Assembly: GCF_003545715.1 (NCBI RefSeq) | Contig: NZ_QVNU01000001.1 | Coordinates: 1,357,962 to 1,421,961, forward strand | From: Taibaiella koreensis | GTDB lineage: Bacteria > Bacteroidota > Bacteroidia > Chitinophagales > Chitinophagaceae | Direction of reading: 5' to 3' | Length of the DNA: 64,000 nt | Part shown: one piece after another, positions 17,341 through 25,828 of the stretch | Layout of the letters: every line of letters starts with the position of its first letter | Numbering within the stretch: the first letter of the stretch is position 1 | Translations under genes and position numbers: made by a program | Notes under the pieces: generated by a model | The model's input: only the letters and a program-made list of their open reading frames with translations | Database searches by the model: none | Told to the model about the DNA's origin: nothing

Positions 17341-17648
17341 TTACTGCCGGGATGAGGGCAAAAACATGAAGTACACAGCGCCGATAATAAAGAGAACGGC
17401 CATCAGGTAGTTCCACCGGAATTGCTCCCTGAGGAAAAACAAGGCAAAAGGAAGAACATCGTAAGCAAAACGATCTCCTGCATCGTTTTCAGCTGGAAGG
17501 GGCTGAAACCTTCCTGCTTGCCGAAGCGGTTGTTGGCCGGTACCATAAATACATAATCAAAAAAGGCAATGCCACAGCTGATGAGATGTCCGTACCAGGC
17601 GTAGGTCATGAAACAGTTAGCGGCCGGGAGATAAAGAATAGTTCACAT
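17341..17648 (-). pseudogene. Decayed DUF486 (DMT-superfamily) membrane protein gene
   Basis: Read on the minus strand, the region encodes a DUF486 protein in two frames. The start ATG at 17648 is followed at once by TGA where the family has Lys (M-stop-T-I-L). The frame then continues through NCFMTYAWYGHL and FDYVFMVPANNRFG to TMQEIVLLTMFF. A one-base loss near 17450 then shifts the frame, after which the expected ending FLREQFRWNYL and IIGAVYFMFLPSS is readable to TAA at 17341. The total of 308 bp equals an intact 309-bp gene minus one base. Two independent lesions make it a pseudogene unless the sequence is wrong. It converges on the peptide cluster. Confidence 0.85.
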
Positions 17649-17763
17649 TATTTTGTTTAAGTAAATAATCGTTGAGACGGCCGTTTTAAAATGCCCTGGC
17701 TGGTACAATTGTTCAATGAATGCAAAATAATATACCCTGCGGGGAGATTTGAATCATTTCGCT

Positions 17764-17771
17764 TACTTTTG
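17764..17771 (+). promoter_or_regulatory. -7 promoter box upstream of the dipeptidase gene
   Basis: TACTTTTG matches the Bacteroidota -7 consensus TAnnTTTG and lies 22 bp before the dipeptidase ATG. No good -33 TTG is seen at the standard spacing. Confidence 0.5.
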
Positions 17772-17793
17772 AGCCTCTAAAATTGTAAAACAC

Positions 17794-19164
17794 ATGCAAG
17801 TCTGGAAAGATTATCTTGAAACCAACAAAGACCGTTTCCTGGATGAATTGCTGGAACTGTTGCGGATACCTTCCGTAAGTGCCGACAGCAAATATAAAGA
17901 AGATGTGGCGCGTTGCGCAGAAGCTGTAAAACAGCATATGCTGGCCGCCGGATGCGATAATGCGGAAGTTTGCCCCACAGCCGGGCATCCGATCGTCTAT
18001 GGTGAAAAAATAATTGATCCCAAGCTGCCTACCGTCCTGGTATACGGCCATTACGATGTACAGCCCGCCGATCCGCTGGAGCTTTGGCACAGCGGCCCTT
18101 TCGAGCCGGTAATTAAAGATGGCAGAATCTATGCCCGCGGCGCCTGCGACGACAAAGGACAAATGTTCATGCACATCAAAGCATTTGAAGTGATGAACAA
18201 AACCAATACCCTGGCTTGCAATGTGAAGATGATGATTGAAGGTGAGGAAGAAGTGGGTTCCGACAACCTGGGCAAATTCCTTGAAGCCAATGTGGAAAAG
18301 CTTAAAGCCGATATCGTCCTCATTTCCGATACTTCTATGATCAGCATGGAAAATCCTTCCATCGAAAGCGGTCTGCGTGGTCTGGCATATATGGAAGTGG
18401 AAGTAACAGGTCCCAACCGTGATCTGCATAGCGGTGTATATGGCGGCGCTGTGGCCAATCCCATCAACCAGCTTTGCAAAATGATTGCTTCGCTGCATGA
18501 CGAAAATAACCACATTACCATTCCCGGCTTCTACGATAAGGTGCTCGATCTGAAAGCCGAAGAGCGCGATGACCTCAATAAAGCGCCCTTCGACCTGGAA
18601 GAGTATAAGAAGGAGTTGGCGGTAAAAGAAGTATGGGGTGAGCTGGGCTATACCACCCTGGAACGTACCGGCACCCGTCCTACACTTGACGTAAATGGTA
18701 TCTGGGGCGGCTATACCGGCGAAGGCGCTAAGACCGTATTGCCTTCCAAGGCTTATGCCAAAATATCCATGCGCCTGGTGCCCAACCAGATCAGCAAGGA
18801 AATATCCAACCTGTTCACCAACCATTTTGAGAAGATCGCTCCTCCCGGTGTTACCGTTAAGGTAACCCCGCACCATGGCGGCGAGCCTGTGGTAACGCCT
18901 ACAGATTCACCCGCTTACCAGGCGGCTGCCAGGGCTATCCAGGCTACCTTTGGAAAAGATCCCATTCCTACAAGAGGCGGGGGTAGTATTCCCATCGTGG
19001 CTTTATTTGAAAGCGTGCTGGGACTCAAGACCGTACTGCTGGGCTTCGGACTGGACAACGACAATATCCATTCGCCCAATGAAAAGTACGATGTGTTCAA
19101 CTATTACAAAGGCATCGAGACCATACCGTTCTTCCACAAGTATTTTGCGGAGAGCAAAGGATAA
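17794..19164 (+). CDS. M20-family dipeptidase/aminoacylase metallopeptidase
   Basis: 456 residues, cytoplasmic. The zinc-binding motifs are visible in order: YGHYDVQPADP (His and Asp, about residues 86-96), ARGACDDKGQ (bridging Asp, about 117-126), and MIEGEEEVGS with the general-base Glu pair (about 147-156). RGGGSIPI and DNDNIHSPNEKY near the C-terminus carry the last metal and substrate ligands. A lid/dimerisation domain lies between. Family members hydrolyse dipeptides or N-acyl amino acids. It is a single gene with its own -7 box and a strong terminator. Confidence 0.95.
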   Translation: MQVWKDYLETNKDRFLDELLELLRIPSVSADSKYKEDVARCAEAVKQHMLAAGCDNAEVCPTAGHPIVYGEKIIDPKLPTVLVYGHYDVQPADPLELWHSGPFEPVIKDGRIYARGACDDKGQMFMHIKAFEVMNKTNTLACNVKMMIEGEEEVGSDNLGKFLEANVEKLKADIVLISDTSMISMENPSIESGLRGLAYMEVEVTGPNRDLHSGVYGGAVANPINQLCKMIASLHDENNHITIPGFYDKVLDLKAEERDDLNKAPFDLEEYKKELAVKEVWGELGYTTLERTGTRPTLDVNGIWGGYTGEGAKTVLPSKAYAKISMRLVPNQISKEISNLFTNHFEKIAPPGVTVKVTPHHGGEPVVTPTDSPAYQAAARAIQATFGKDPIPTRGGGSIPIVALFESVLGLKTVLLGFGLDNDNIHSPNEKYDVFNYYKGIETIPFFHKYFAESKG

Positions 19165-19184
19165 TGCTTTAAAGCGATAAGCAG

Positions 19185-19220
19185 AAAGCCACCCTTAGCG
19201 ATGAGGGTGGCTTTGTTTTG
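19185..19220 (+). terminator. Rho-independent terminator of the dipeptidase gene
   Basis: A perfect 10-bp stem (AAAGCCACCC at 19185-19194 with GGGTGGCTTT at 19205-19214) and 10-nt loop, then GTTTTG. Confidence 0.85.
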
Positions 19221-19300
19221 GCAAAAAAAATTGTCAACTATTTTGATGGAAATACTGTCGTGCTTATAGGTTTTATTATGCCTTAATAGTGCTGTGAAAT

Positions 19301-19582
19301 CTATTTCACCACTACATCAGTCACCACCTTCTCTCCGAAATACTCATTGATATTGGCGATCACCTGCTGCTTGCCGAATTGCAGCTCCTGCTTGAGCGGA
19401 GCGACATCGGTGGTGACGATCAGGACACCTTCTCTTAACTGAACGTTGCGGGTATATTTGGCTATAGTGGCCCCCATGATCTTGGGCCATTCCCGTTGAA
19501 TGCGGATCTCGTTGATGCGGGTCTGCCAGCGGGCGCTTTTGAGGAAATTGCTTAGCGATTCGCCTATACTTAGCATGGCCAT
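19301..19582 (-). CDS. DUF721 (DciA-like) protein
   Basis: About 93 residues from the ATG at 19582 (a further ATG at 19576 is equally plausible; an upstream one at 19609 adds atypical residues). The pattern SIGESLSNFLKSARW, REWPKIMGATIAKYTRNVQL and the closing LREGVLIVTTD-LKQELQF is typical of DUF721. The family includes DciA, a loader of the replicative helicase in many bacteria, so a role in replication is possible. It lies directly downstream of the Fur-like regulator on the same strand. Confidence 0.8.
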   Translation of the reverse strand: MAMLSIGESLSNFLKSARWQTRINEIRIQREWPKIMGATIAKYTRNVQLREGVLIVTTDVAPLKQELQFGKQQVIANINEYFGEKVVTDVVVK

Positions 19583-19621
19583 AGGTAGGGTAGTTTTGAG
19601 GTGAAGCAAAGATAAGGATCG

Positions 19622-20038
19622 TCAGTCTTGCGCGGTACATTTGTTGCAATAACCTTTGATCTGCACATCGATCGTGGTTTTGCTGAAGCCTTTGGGCACC
19701 TTCATGTCACCAAGGGGGAATTCTTCGTCGAGGCAAAATACCTGACCGCAGTCGAGGCAAATAAAATGGGCATGGCAGTGCCTGTCGGCAGCAGGCCTTG
19801 CCGTATAGGCATATTTGGCGATCCCGTTGGGATCCATGATCTTGTGCAGGATGCCCGATTCTTCGAAAGCATGCAGTGTACGGAAAAGCGTGACCCTGTC
19901 AAAGTCGACGTCCAGCGCCCTGGACAGGTCCTGGTGCGACAATCCTTTATCCGAACGCATCAGCACGGATAGTACGGCCTTCCTCACTTTCGTATTCTTC
20001 AGACTATGCTGCTGCAATATCTCTTCTACACCTTTCAT
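19622..20038 (-). CDS. Fur-family metalloregulator, probably zinc-responsive (Zur-like)
   Basis: 138 residues: N-terminal winged HTH (DKGLSHQDLSRALDVDFDRVTLFRTLHAF in parts, residues ~30-60) and a C-terminal dimerisation domain with HCHAHFICLDCGQVFCLDE carrying His ligands and a CxxC, plus a second CxxC (YCNKC) at the end. These form the structural zinc site. It is divergent from a ZIP-family transporter with 82 bp between starts and a palindromic operator in that gap. The context suggests Zur rather than Fur, but metal specificity is inference. Confidence 0.88.
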   Translation of the reverse strand: MKGVEEILQQHSLKNTKVRKAVLSVLMRSDKGLSHQDLSRALDVDFDRVTLFRTLHAFEESGILHKIMDPNGIAKYAYTARPAADRHCHAHFICLDCGQVFCLDEEFPLGDMKVPKGFSKTTIDVQIKGYCNKCTAQD

Positions 20039-20059
20039 GATGCAAAGATAAGGAATTTA

Positions 20060-20103
20060 AATGCAACTCTGTTGCGTTGTTTTGGGAAATTGATGTAGTT
20101 TTG
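20060..20103 (+). promoter_or_regulatory. Fur/Zur-type palindromic operator over the ZIP gene promoter
   Basis: AATGCAAC-TCT-GTTGCGTT (20060-20078) is an 8-bp inverted repeat with one mismatch around a 3-bp centre, the form of a Fur-family box. The -7 box TAGTTTTG is at 20096-20103, and a TTG at 20072-20074, 21 bp upstream of it, would be the -33 element inside the operator. Binding would therefore block the ZIP promoter. Confidence 0.65.
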
Positions 20104-20120
20104 CCCTCCATTTTACCTTT

Positions 20121-20867
20121 ATGTTCTTTCTATATAGTCTTGTTCTTTTTCTCATAACCCTCGCCGGCGGCAGCATGCCTTTATGGAACCGTGGCTGGAA
20201 CGAGCAGCGTATGAAATACCTGCTGGCCTTTTCCGGTGCATTCCTGCTCTGCATTACGCTACTGCACCTGGTGCCGGAGACGCTGGCGCACGAGCAGGCC
20301 GGGCATACCGGAGGCTTGCTTATTGTAGCCGGATTTTTCCTGCAGCAAATGATACAACGCATCACCCATGGCGTAGAACACGGCCATGTCCATTCCGGCG
20401 GCGATCACCATCATCATGTGCCGGTGCTGCCTGTATTTGCAGGGCTTGCAGTGCATGCCTTTAGTGAAGGCTTGCCCCTGGGCATTACCTATGCCGACAC
20501 CGCTACCCAGCGTTCGTTATTTCTGGCTATCGCTTTTCATAAGTTGCCGGAAGCTATGCTTATTACATCCCTGGTCTATTTCAGCACGCATAACCGTACC
20601 AAAGCGACTATTGCCCTGGTCATTTTTGCCCTTATCACGCCATTGGCGGCTACACTTACGGCATTGCTGGGCGCCCGGTTCCAGATAGTCGGTACTATTG
20701 TACAATGGTGCATTCCCGTCATTGCCGGCGCGTTTATCCATATTGCCACCACCATACTATTCGAAAGCGGCACCCGTTCGCATGAAATGAACTGGAAAAA
20801 ATGGACCGCTATGCTTTCGGGCATCGGCCTGGCCGTGCTTACCTTGCTGGACGGCCATGCGGGATAA
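20121..20867 (+). CDS. ZIP-family divalent metal (zinc) transporter
   Basis: 248 residues with seven to eight hydrophobic segments. A histidine-rich cytoplasmic loop (HGVEHGHVHSGGDHHHH) separates the first three from the rest, as in ZIP proteins. Metal-site motifs are visible: VHAFSEGLPLG (HxxxxG) in TM4 and AFHKLPEAML in TM5. It is an inner-membrane importer of zinc or other divalent cations. It starts with an ATG directly downstream of the putative Zur operator and is divergent from the Fur-family gene, which together suggest repression when zinc is plentiful. Confidence 0.92.
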   Translation: MFFLYSLVLFLITLAGGSMPLWNRGWNEQRMKYLLAFSGAFLLCITLLHLVPETLAHEQAGHTGGLLIVAGFFLQQMIQRITHGVEHGHVHSGGDHHHHVPVLPVFAGLAVHAFSEGLPLGITYADTATQRSLFLAIAFHKLPEAMLITSLVYFSTHNRTKATIALVIFALITPLAATLTALLGARFQIVGTIVQWCIPVIAGAFIHIATTILFESGTRSHEMNWKKWTAMLSGIGLAVLTLLDGHAG

Positions 20868-20893
20868 TGTTTAATTTTAACCCCAAAAAGATT

Positions 20894-21775
20894 ATGTACA
20901 AACAATTGATCCTGCTATGTGGCCTTCTTTTTCTGGGCGCCCTGCCTGGCATGGCGCAGGCTGTAAAGAAGAAGCCGGTTACCGGGAATAAATCACTCCT
21001 GTGGAAAGTAAGCGGTAAGGGCCTGAAGCAGCCGTCTTATCTTTTTGGTACGCTGCATATCATTTGCCCCTCCGATTATTTGTGGACAGCAGCCATGCAA
21101 AAGGCTTTAGACGCCAGCAAAAAGGTAGTCTTTGAGATGGATATGGACGATCCTTCCCTGCAAAGCCGTATGACTGCCGGTATGATGCTGAAGGACGGCA
21201 AAACCCTTAAAGACTTTTACACCGAAGAAGAATACAAGCAGTTGACCGGCATTGCTACGCAAAACAATATTCCGCTCCAGATGATGCAGGGCTTTAGTCC
21301 CTTCGCGCTGGTGAGCTTCCTGTACCTGAAGGCCATTACCTGCACCATTCCCGAATCCTACGAGGGTAATATCACCAAGCTGGCTGCGAAGCAGCATAAG
21401 GAAGTGCTGGGCCTGGAAACGGTAGAAGACCAGGTAAAGGTGATCGAAGCGATAAACGTGGATTCAATTGCCAAAGCGGTATTGCGTATCGCCGGCGACC
21501 TGGATTCCTTCCGCCTGACTTATGCGCAAATGCTTGCTGTATACAAACAACAGGATATGCCGGCGCTGTACCAGCAGATCATCGAATCGCCCGATTACAA
21601 AGATGACCTGAATACACTGTTGTTTGACCGAAATAAAAAATGGGTGCCTGCTATAATCGATATGGCCAAGGCCCAGCCCGTATTCGTTGCAGTAGGTGCA
21701 GGTCATCTGTGGGGTGACAAAGGCGTGATTGCCTTGCTGCGACAGGAGGGATATACCGTAGAGCCGGTAAGATAA
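20894..21775 (+). CDS. TraB/GumN family protein
   Basis: 293 residues from the ATG at 20894, with a signal peptide (LILLCGLLFLGALPGMAQA). The TraB/GumN features are present: LLWKVSGKGLKQPSYLFGTLH with the GTxH motif, an E-M-D-M-D segment, and a C-terminal VAVGAGHLWGDKGV with the GxxH motif. These conserved Glu/His/Gly residues suggest a metal-dependent hydrolase related to Tiki proteases. It is periplasmic or secreted. It starts 26 bp after the ZIP stop, so cotranscription with ZIP is likely. Confidence 0.88.
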   Translation: MYKQLILLCGLLFLGALPGMAQAVKKKPVTGNKSLLWKVSGKGLKQPSYLFGTLHIICPSDYLWTAAMQKALDASKKVVFEMDMDDPSLQSRMTAGMMLKDGKTLKDFYTEEEYKQLTGIATQNNIPLQMMQGFSPFALVSFLYLKAITCTIPESYEGNITKLAAKQHKEVLGLETVEDQVKVIEAINVDSIAKAVLRIAGDLDSFRLTYAQMLAVYKQQDMPALYQQIIESPDYKDDLNTLLFDRNKKWVPAIIDMAKAQPVFVAVGAGHLWGDKGVIALLRQEGYTVEPVR

Positions 21776-21855
21776 AGGCTATACCTGCCACTTCCCCAAT
21801 CGGGGAGCGCAAGACTACCCCTGCAAAAAAGCCCTTTCAAAAGACAATAAAAGAT

Positions 21856-23679
21856 ATGTACCGCAGCCTGGAAGAATGTTTGCTTGACCTGGAAAAGCAT
21901 GGCCACCTGGTCAGGATAGAAGAAGAAGTGGATCCTTATCTCGAAATGGCAGCGTTGCACCTGCGTGTCCATGCCATAAAAGGACCAGCCCTGTTGTTCA
22001 CCAAGGTAAAAGGTTCCCGCTACCGTGCCGCGTCCAACCTGTTTGGAACAGTCGAGCGGAGCCGCTTTATGTTCCGGGATACCTGGAAAGCGGTGGAGCG
22101 GGTAATTGCGCTGCGCAACGATCCTATGGCCGCCCTGAAACGGCCCTTCCGGAATATCGGTACCGGCCTTGCCGCGTTGAAAGCATTGCCGGCAAAGAAA
22201 GCCTTTCCCGGCGGCGCTTTTGAAGAGATACGTATCGATGAGCTACCCCTTATTCACCATTGGCCTATGGATGGCGGTGCATTTGTGACGCTGCCACAGG
22301 TCTATACCGAAGACATAACGCAACCCGGAATTATGAACGCCAATTTGGGTATGTACCGTATCCAGCTGAATGGTAACGACTATGAAACAAATAAAGAGAT
22401 AGGCTTGCATTATCAGATCCACCGCGGCATTGGTGTGCACCAGGCGAAGGCCAATGCAAGCGGCGTGCCCTTGAAGGTAAGCTGCTTTGTGGGCGGGCAT
22501 CCAGCCCATACGCTGGCTGCGGTAATGCCGTTGCCTGAAGGACTGAGCGAGCTGACTTTTGCCGGGATGCTGGCAGGACGCCGTTTCCGCTATAGCTACG
22601 AACAGGGTTTCGCTATTTCCAATGATGCCGATTTTGTGATCACCGGGGAAGTATATCCAGGGGAAAACAAGCCGGAAGGACCTTTTGGCGATCACCTTGG
22701 CTATTACAGTCTCAGGCATCCTTTCCCGCTCATGAAGGTGCACAAGGTCTATGCCCGCAAAAATGCGATCTGGAATTTTACGGTAGTGGGCCGCCCGCCG
22801 CAGGAAGATACGGCTTTCGGTGCGCTGATCCATGAGCTGACCGGCGATGCCATACGCCAGGAAATACCGGGCGTTAAAGAAGTGCATGCTGTTGATGCCG
22901 CCGGCGTGCATCCCTTGTTGTTTGCTATCGGTAGCGAAAGGTATACACCCTATCTGCAGCAAAAGCAGCCGGCAGAGATCCTCACGCTCGCCAATCGTAT
23001 ACTGGGCACCGGGCAGCTAAGCCTCGCCAAGTTCTTGTTCATTACAGCGGAGGATGGCCCCAGGCTCGACACACACGACGAAGCTGCTTTTCTGAAACAT
23101 ATGCTGGAACGGATCGACCTGCGGCGGGATATTCATTTTTATACGCATACGACTATCGATACGCTCGATTACTCCGGCACCGGCCTCAATACGGGAAGTA
23201 AAGTGGTGTTTGCCGCCTATGGCGATGTTTTGCGGAACCTTGCGGATGAGGTGCCACCTGCCTTTCACCAGCTGGATGCCTTTAAGGATCCACATTTGGT
23301 GTTGCCTGGCATCGTGGCGCTGAAGACAGCACCTTTTACCAGCTATGAGCGTGCTGCGACGGAGATGGCACAGCTGAATCAGCAATTGTTGCGATTAACG
23401 GACATAGAAAAACTGCAGTCATTGCCATTGATCGTGATTGCCGATGAACCGGATTTCCTGGCGCAGCAGCTGGGCAATTTCCTTTGGGCGACTTTTACCC
23501 GCTGTAATCCCTCGCACGATCTTTATGGGATCGATAGCTTTAGCGAGTATAAACACTGGGGCTGTCGCGGACCCCTGGTAATCGATGCACGAATCAAACC
23601 GCATCATGCACCGCTCTTAATTCCCGATCCTGCTGTGGAGGCCAAGGTCGATCGCTTAATGGAACGGATATTTAAATAG
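21856..23679 (+). CDS. UbiD-family prenylated-FMN decarboxylase
   Basis: 607 residues. UbiD enzymes decarboxylate aromatic or unsaturated acids using prenylated FMN made by UbiX. The sequence has family blocks: NLGMYRIQLNGNDYETN, HYQIHRGIGVHQAKA, GHPAHTLAAVMPLPEGLSE, EVYPGENKPEGPFGDHLGYYS (in parts) with the conserved Glu, and the C-terminal WATFTRCNPSHDLYG. In Bacteroidota such proteins usually serve menaquinone synthesis by the futalosine or a related route; no other menaquinone gene is nearby, so the substrate is open. Confidence 0.9.
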   Translation: MYRSLEECLLDLEKHGHLVRIEEEVDPYLEMAALHLRVHAIKGPALLFTKVKGSRYRAASNLFGTVERSRFMFRDTWKAVERVIALRNDPMAALKRPFRNIGTGLAALKALPAKKAFPGGAFEEIRIDELPLIHHWPMDGGAFVTLPQVYTEDITQPGIMNANLGMYRIQLNGNDYETNKEIGLHYQIHRGIGVHQAKANASGVPLKVSCFVGGHPAHTLAAVMPLPEGLSELTFAGMLAGRRFRYSYEQGFAISNDADFVITGEVYPGENKPEGPFGDHLGYYSLRHPFPLMKVHKVYARKNAIWNFTVVGRPPQEDTAFGALIHELTGDAIRQEIPGVKEVHAVDAAGVHPLLFAIGSERYTPYLQQKQPAEILTLANRILGTGQLSLAKFLFITAEDGPRLDTHDEAAFLKHMLERIDLRRDIHFYTHTTIDTLDYSGTGLNTGSKVVFAAYGDVLRNLADEVPPAFHQLDAFKDPHLVLPGIVALKTAPFTSYERAATEMAQLNQQLLRLTDIEKLQSLPLIVIADEPDFLAQQLGNFLWATFTRCNPSHDLYGIDSFSEYKHWGCRGPLVIDARIKPHHAPLLIPDPAVEAKVDRLMERIFK

Positions 23680-23892
23680 ACTGGTATCATCATAAATTAT
23701 AAGTAGCTATCCGCCTAAAGGAAACCAAACCCTTTGCAAAAGCTAGTTATTCCTTTTGCATGAATAATGCATTTTTGTTTGGCTTCTAAACTATATGCTA
23801 ATATGCTGAAGCGTCGTATCCTATAATAACAAAGACGCTTACGAGTGTCGCTCTTATTACATCAGATGTTATGATCACGAATCTTTATGTGT

Positions 23893-23924
23893 TGAAACTT
23901 GGCTTCTCTTAGCCTTATCTTTGC
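23893..23924 (+). promoter_or_regulatory. -33/-7 promoter giving a predicted leaderless mRNA
   Basis: TTG (23893-23895) and TATCTTTG (23917-23924) are separated by 21 bp, a good Bacteroidota promoter. The -7 box ends 3 bp before the ATG at 23928, so transcription should begin at or next to the start codon. Confidence 0.6.
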
Positions 23925-23927
23925 CCC

Positions 23928-24557
23928 ATGAAAAGATTGCTTCTTTTAGCCCTCGTATCATTTACCATATCGGCTTCAGCACAGCCCGGAAAGGACTTTT
24001 CCTGGCAGACCGGCGACCTTATTTTTCAGGACCTGGACTGCGGGGAAATGTGTGATGCCATAGAAGCTGTTACGCAGGGATACGAAGGCAAAGCTTTCTC
24101 TCATGTAGGCCTGGTGGATAGGGAAGGGGACAGTGTCATGGTGATCGAGGCACTGGGAAAGGGTGTGCAGATGATACCGCTGGAGACCTTTACGCGCAGA
24201 ACGGAGCATAAAATGTATGTAGGGCGTGTAAAGCCGGAGTACAAAAAGCTGGTGGAAAAGGCGATGGCTTTTGCCAAACAACAGCTGGGCAAGCCTTATG
24301 ATGATGCCTTCCTTTATGATAATGGCAAATATTATTGCTCCGAGCTGATCTACGACGCCTTTAAGCAGGCCAATAAAGGCAAGCCTTTTTTCCGGCTGGA
24401 ACCCATGACCTTTAAGGAGCCAGGCTCTGGCGCTTACTTTCCGGTATGGATAAAATATTACCGCCAGCTTGGCGTAGATATCCCGGAAGGGAAGCCAGGA
24501 TGCAATCCGGGCGGCCTTTCCCGGTCGGATAAGATCAGTATCGTGGGAACAATATAG
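23928..24557 (+). CDS. YiiX/YebB-like permuted NlpC/P60 cysteine hydrolase
   Basis: 209 residues with a signal peptide (LLLALVSFTISASAQ). The permuted papain-like fold is recognised from QTGDLIFQD at the start, AFSHVGLVD with the catalytic His, and YYCSELIYDAF with the catalytic Cys. Family members (C92 peptidase or amidase type) cleave amide bonds in lipids or peptides. It is periplasmic. It stands alone between a 248-bp AT-rich intergenic stretch with nothing recognisable except its promoter, and rlmI downstream. Confidence 0.88.
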   Translation: MKRLLLLALVSFTISASAQPGKDFSWQTGDLIFQDLDCGEMCDAIEAVTQGYEGKAFSHVGLVDREGDSVMVIEALGKGVQMIPLETFTRRTEHKMYVGRVKPEYKKLVEKAMAFAKQQLGKPYDDAFLYDNGKYYCSELIYDAFKQANKGKPFFRLEPMTFKEPGSGAYFPVWIKYYRQLGVDIPEGKPGCNPGGLSRSDKISIVGTI

Positions 24558-24620
24558 CCGCCAATCGCCCGATTTTCCGGGCAGCCCCTTGCTTCGGCAG
24601 GCCATTCCAAAGGTTCAGCG

Positions 24621-24628
24621 TATATTTG
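24621..24628 (+). promoter_or_regulatory. -7 box giving a predicted leaderless rlmI mRNA
   Basis: TATATTTG matches TAnnTTTG and ends 4 bp before the rlmI ATG at 24633. Confidence 0.5.
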
Positions 24629-24632
24629 CGGC

Positions 24633-25805
24633 ATGGCGAAAATTTTTCTGAGAAAGAAGATCAGTTCCCGCATTGCAGATGGACATCCCTGGATTTTTGG
24701 CAATGAGATCGGAGACGAGGAAGGACAGTATGAACCGGGTGATGTCGTCGATGTGTTTTCTTCGAATGGCTCTTTCGTGGGACGCGGCTATATCAATCCG
24801 GCCTCACAGATCAAGGTGAGGCTGCTCACCCGCAACCAGCAGGAAGAGATCAACGATGCCTTTTTCCACAACCGGATACAAAAAGCATGGGACTACCGCC
24901 GCAAACTCGGCTATACCGAAAACTGCCGCCTTATTTTCGGCGAGGCCGATGAGTTGCCGGCGCTTATCATCGATAAGTTCAACGATTATATTGTGATCCA
25001 GACCCTTTCGCTTGGCATCGAACGTTGGAAAGGAGCTATCGTAGCGGCTTTGCAGGCGATCTTTAAGCCAAAGGGCATCTATGAGCGCAACGATGTGCCC
25101 GTGCGCGAGCTTGAAGGAATGCAGCAGCAGAAAGGCTTTTTGACCGATCCTTTCGACACCAATATCATCATTAATGAGAACGGCCTTAAATTTCATGTAG
25201 ACATAGAGAACGGGCAAAAGACCGGCTATTTCCTGGATCAGCAGGATAACCGCCGCGCTATAGGACAGGTAGTGGCCGGAGGCGATGTGCTGGAAGCTTT
25301 CTGCTATACCGGCACCTTTTCCATGCATGCTGCGATGTATGGCGCCAAAAGCGTCCTGGGACTGGATATTTCCGATACCGCGATCAACACTGCCCGCCGC
25401 AATGCTGAGCTCAACGGTTTCCAGGATACCTGTAAGTTTGAAAATGTAAACGCCTTTGACGTACTGAAGCAATGGGTAAAAGAAGGTCGTCGTTACGATA
25501 CCGTGATCCTGGATCCGCCCGCTTTTACCAAGAGCAGGGAGAATATACAGAAGGCGGTAACCGGTTATAAAGAGATCAACCTTCGCGGCATGAAGCTGCT
25601 GAAGCCCGGAGGCTTCCTGGTAACGGCTTCCTGCACCAACCTGGTGCCGCCCGAATTGTTCCTGAAAACCGTCGAGATGGCTGCAAAGGATGCACGTAAG
25701 ACTATACGCCAGGTGAGTTGGCAAACCCAGGCCGCCGATCATCCTATTCTCTGGAATGTGCCCAATACCCAATACCTTAAATTCCTCATTGCAGAGGTGA
25801 GCTAA
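24633..25805 (+). CDS. rlmI: 23S rRNA (cytosine-C5) methyltransferase of the RlmI type
   Basis: 390 residues. The N-terminal PUA domain (residues 1-75, with HPWIFGNEI) binds RNA. The EEHD-like linker (KTGYFLDQQDNR) and a Rossmann methyltransferase domain follow: VLEAFCYTGTFSMHAA binds SAM, and VILDPPAFTKS carries the conserved DPP. RlmI methylates C1962 of E. coli 23S rRNA; closely related proteins may target neighbouring sites. Length fits. The two-component genes follow 23 bp later. Confidence 0.9.
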   Translation: MAKIFLRKKISSRIADGHPWIFGNEIGDEEGQYEPGDVVDVFSSNGSFVGRGYINPASQIKVRLLTRNQQEEINDAFFHNRIQKAWDYRRKLGYTENCRLIFGEADELPALIIDKFNDYIVIQTLSLGIERWKGAIVAALQAIFKPKGIYERNDVPVRELEGMQQQKGFLTDPFDTNIIINENGLKFHVDIENGQKTGYFLDQQDNRRAIGQVVAGGDVLEAFCYTGTFSMHAAMYGAKSVLGLDISDTAINTARRNAELNGFQDTCKFENVNAFDVLKQWVKEGRRYDTVILDPPAFTKSRENIQKAVTGYKEINLRGMKLLKPGGFLVTASCTNLVPPELFLKTVEMAAKDARKTIRQVSWQTQAADHPILWNVPNTQYLKFLIAEVS

Positions 25806-25828
25806 AAGAGAGATACTTCCCGTCTTAT

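Noticed and set aside
17713-18876. A 387-codon minus-strand frame opposite the M20 dipeptidase
   Set aside because: The plus strand encodes all M20 metal motifs; the minus frame is a by-product of codon bias.
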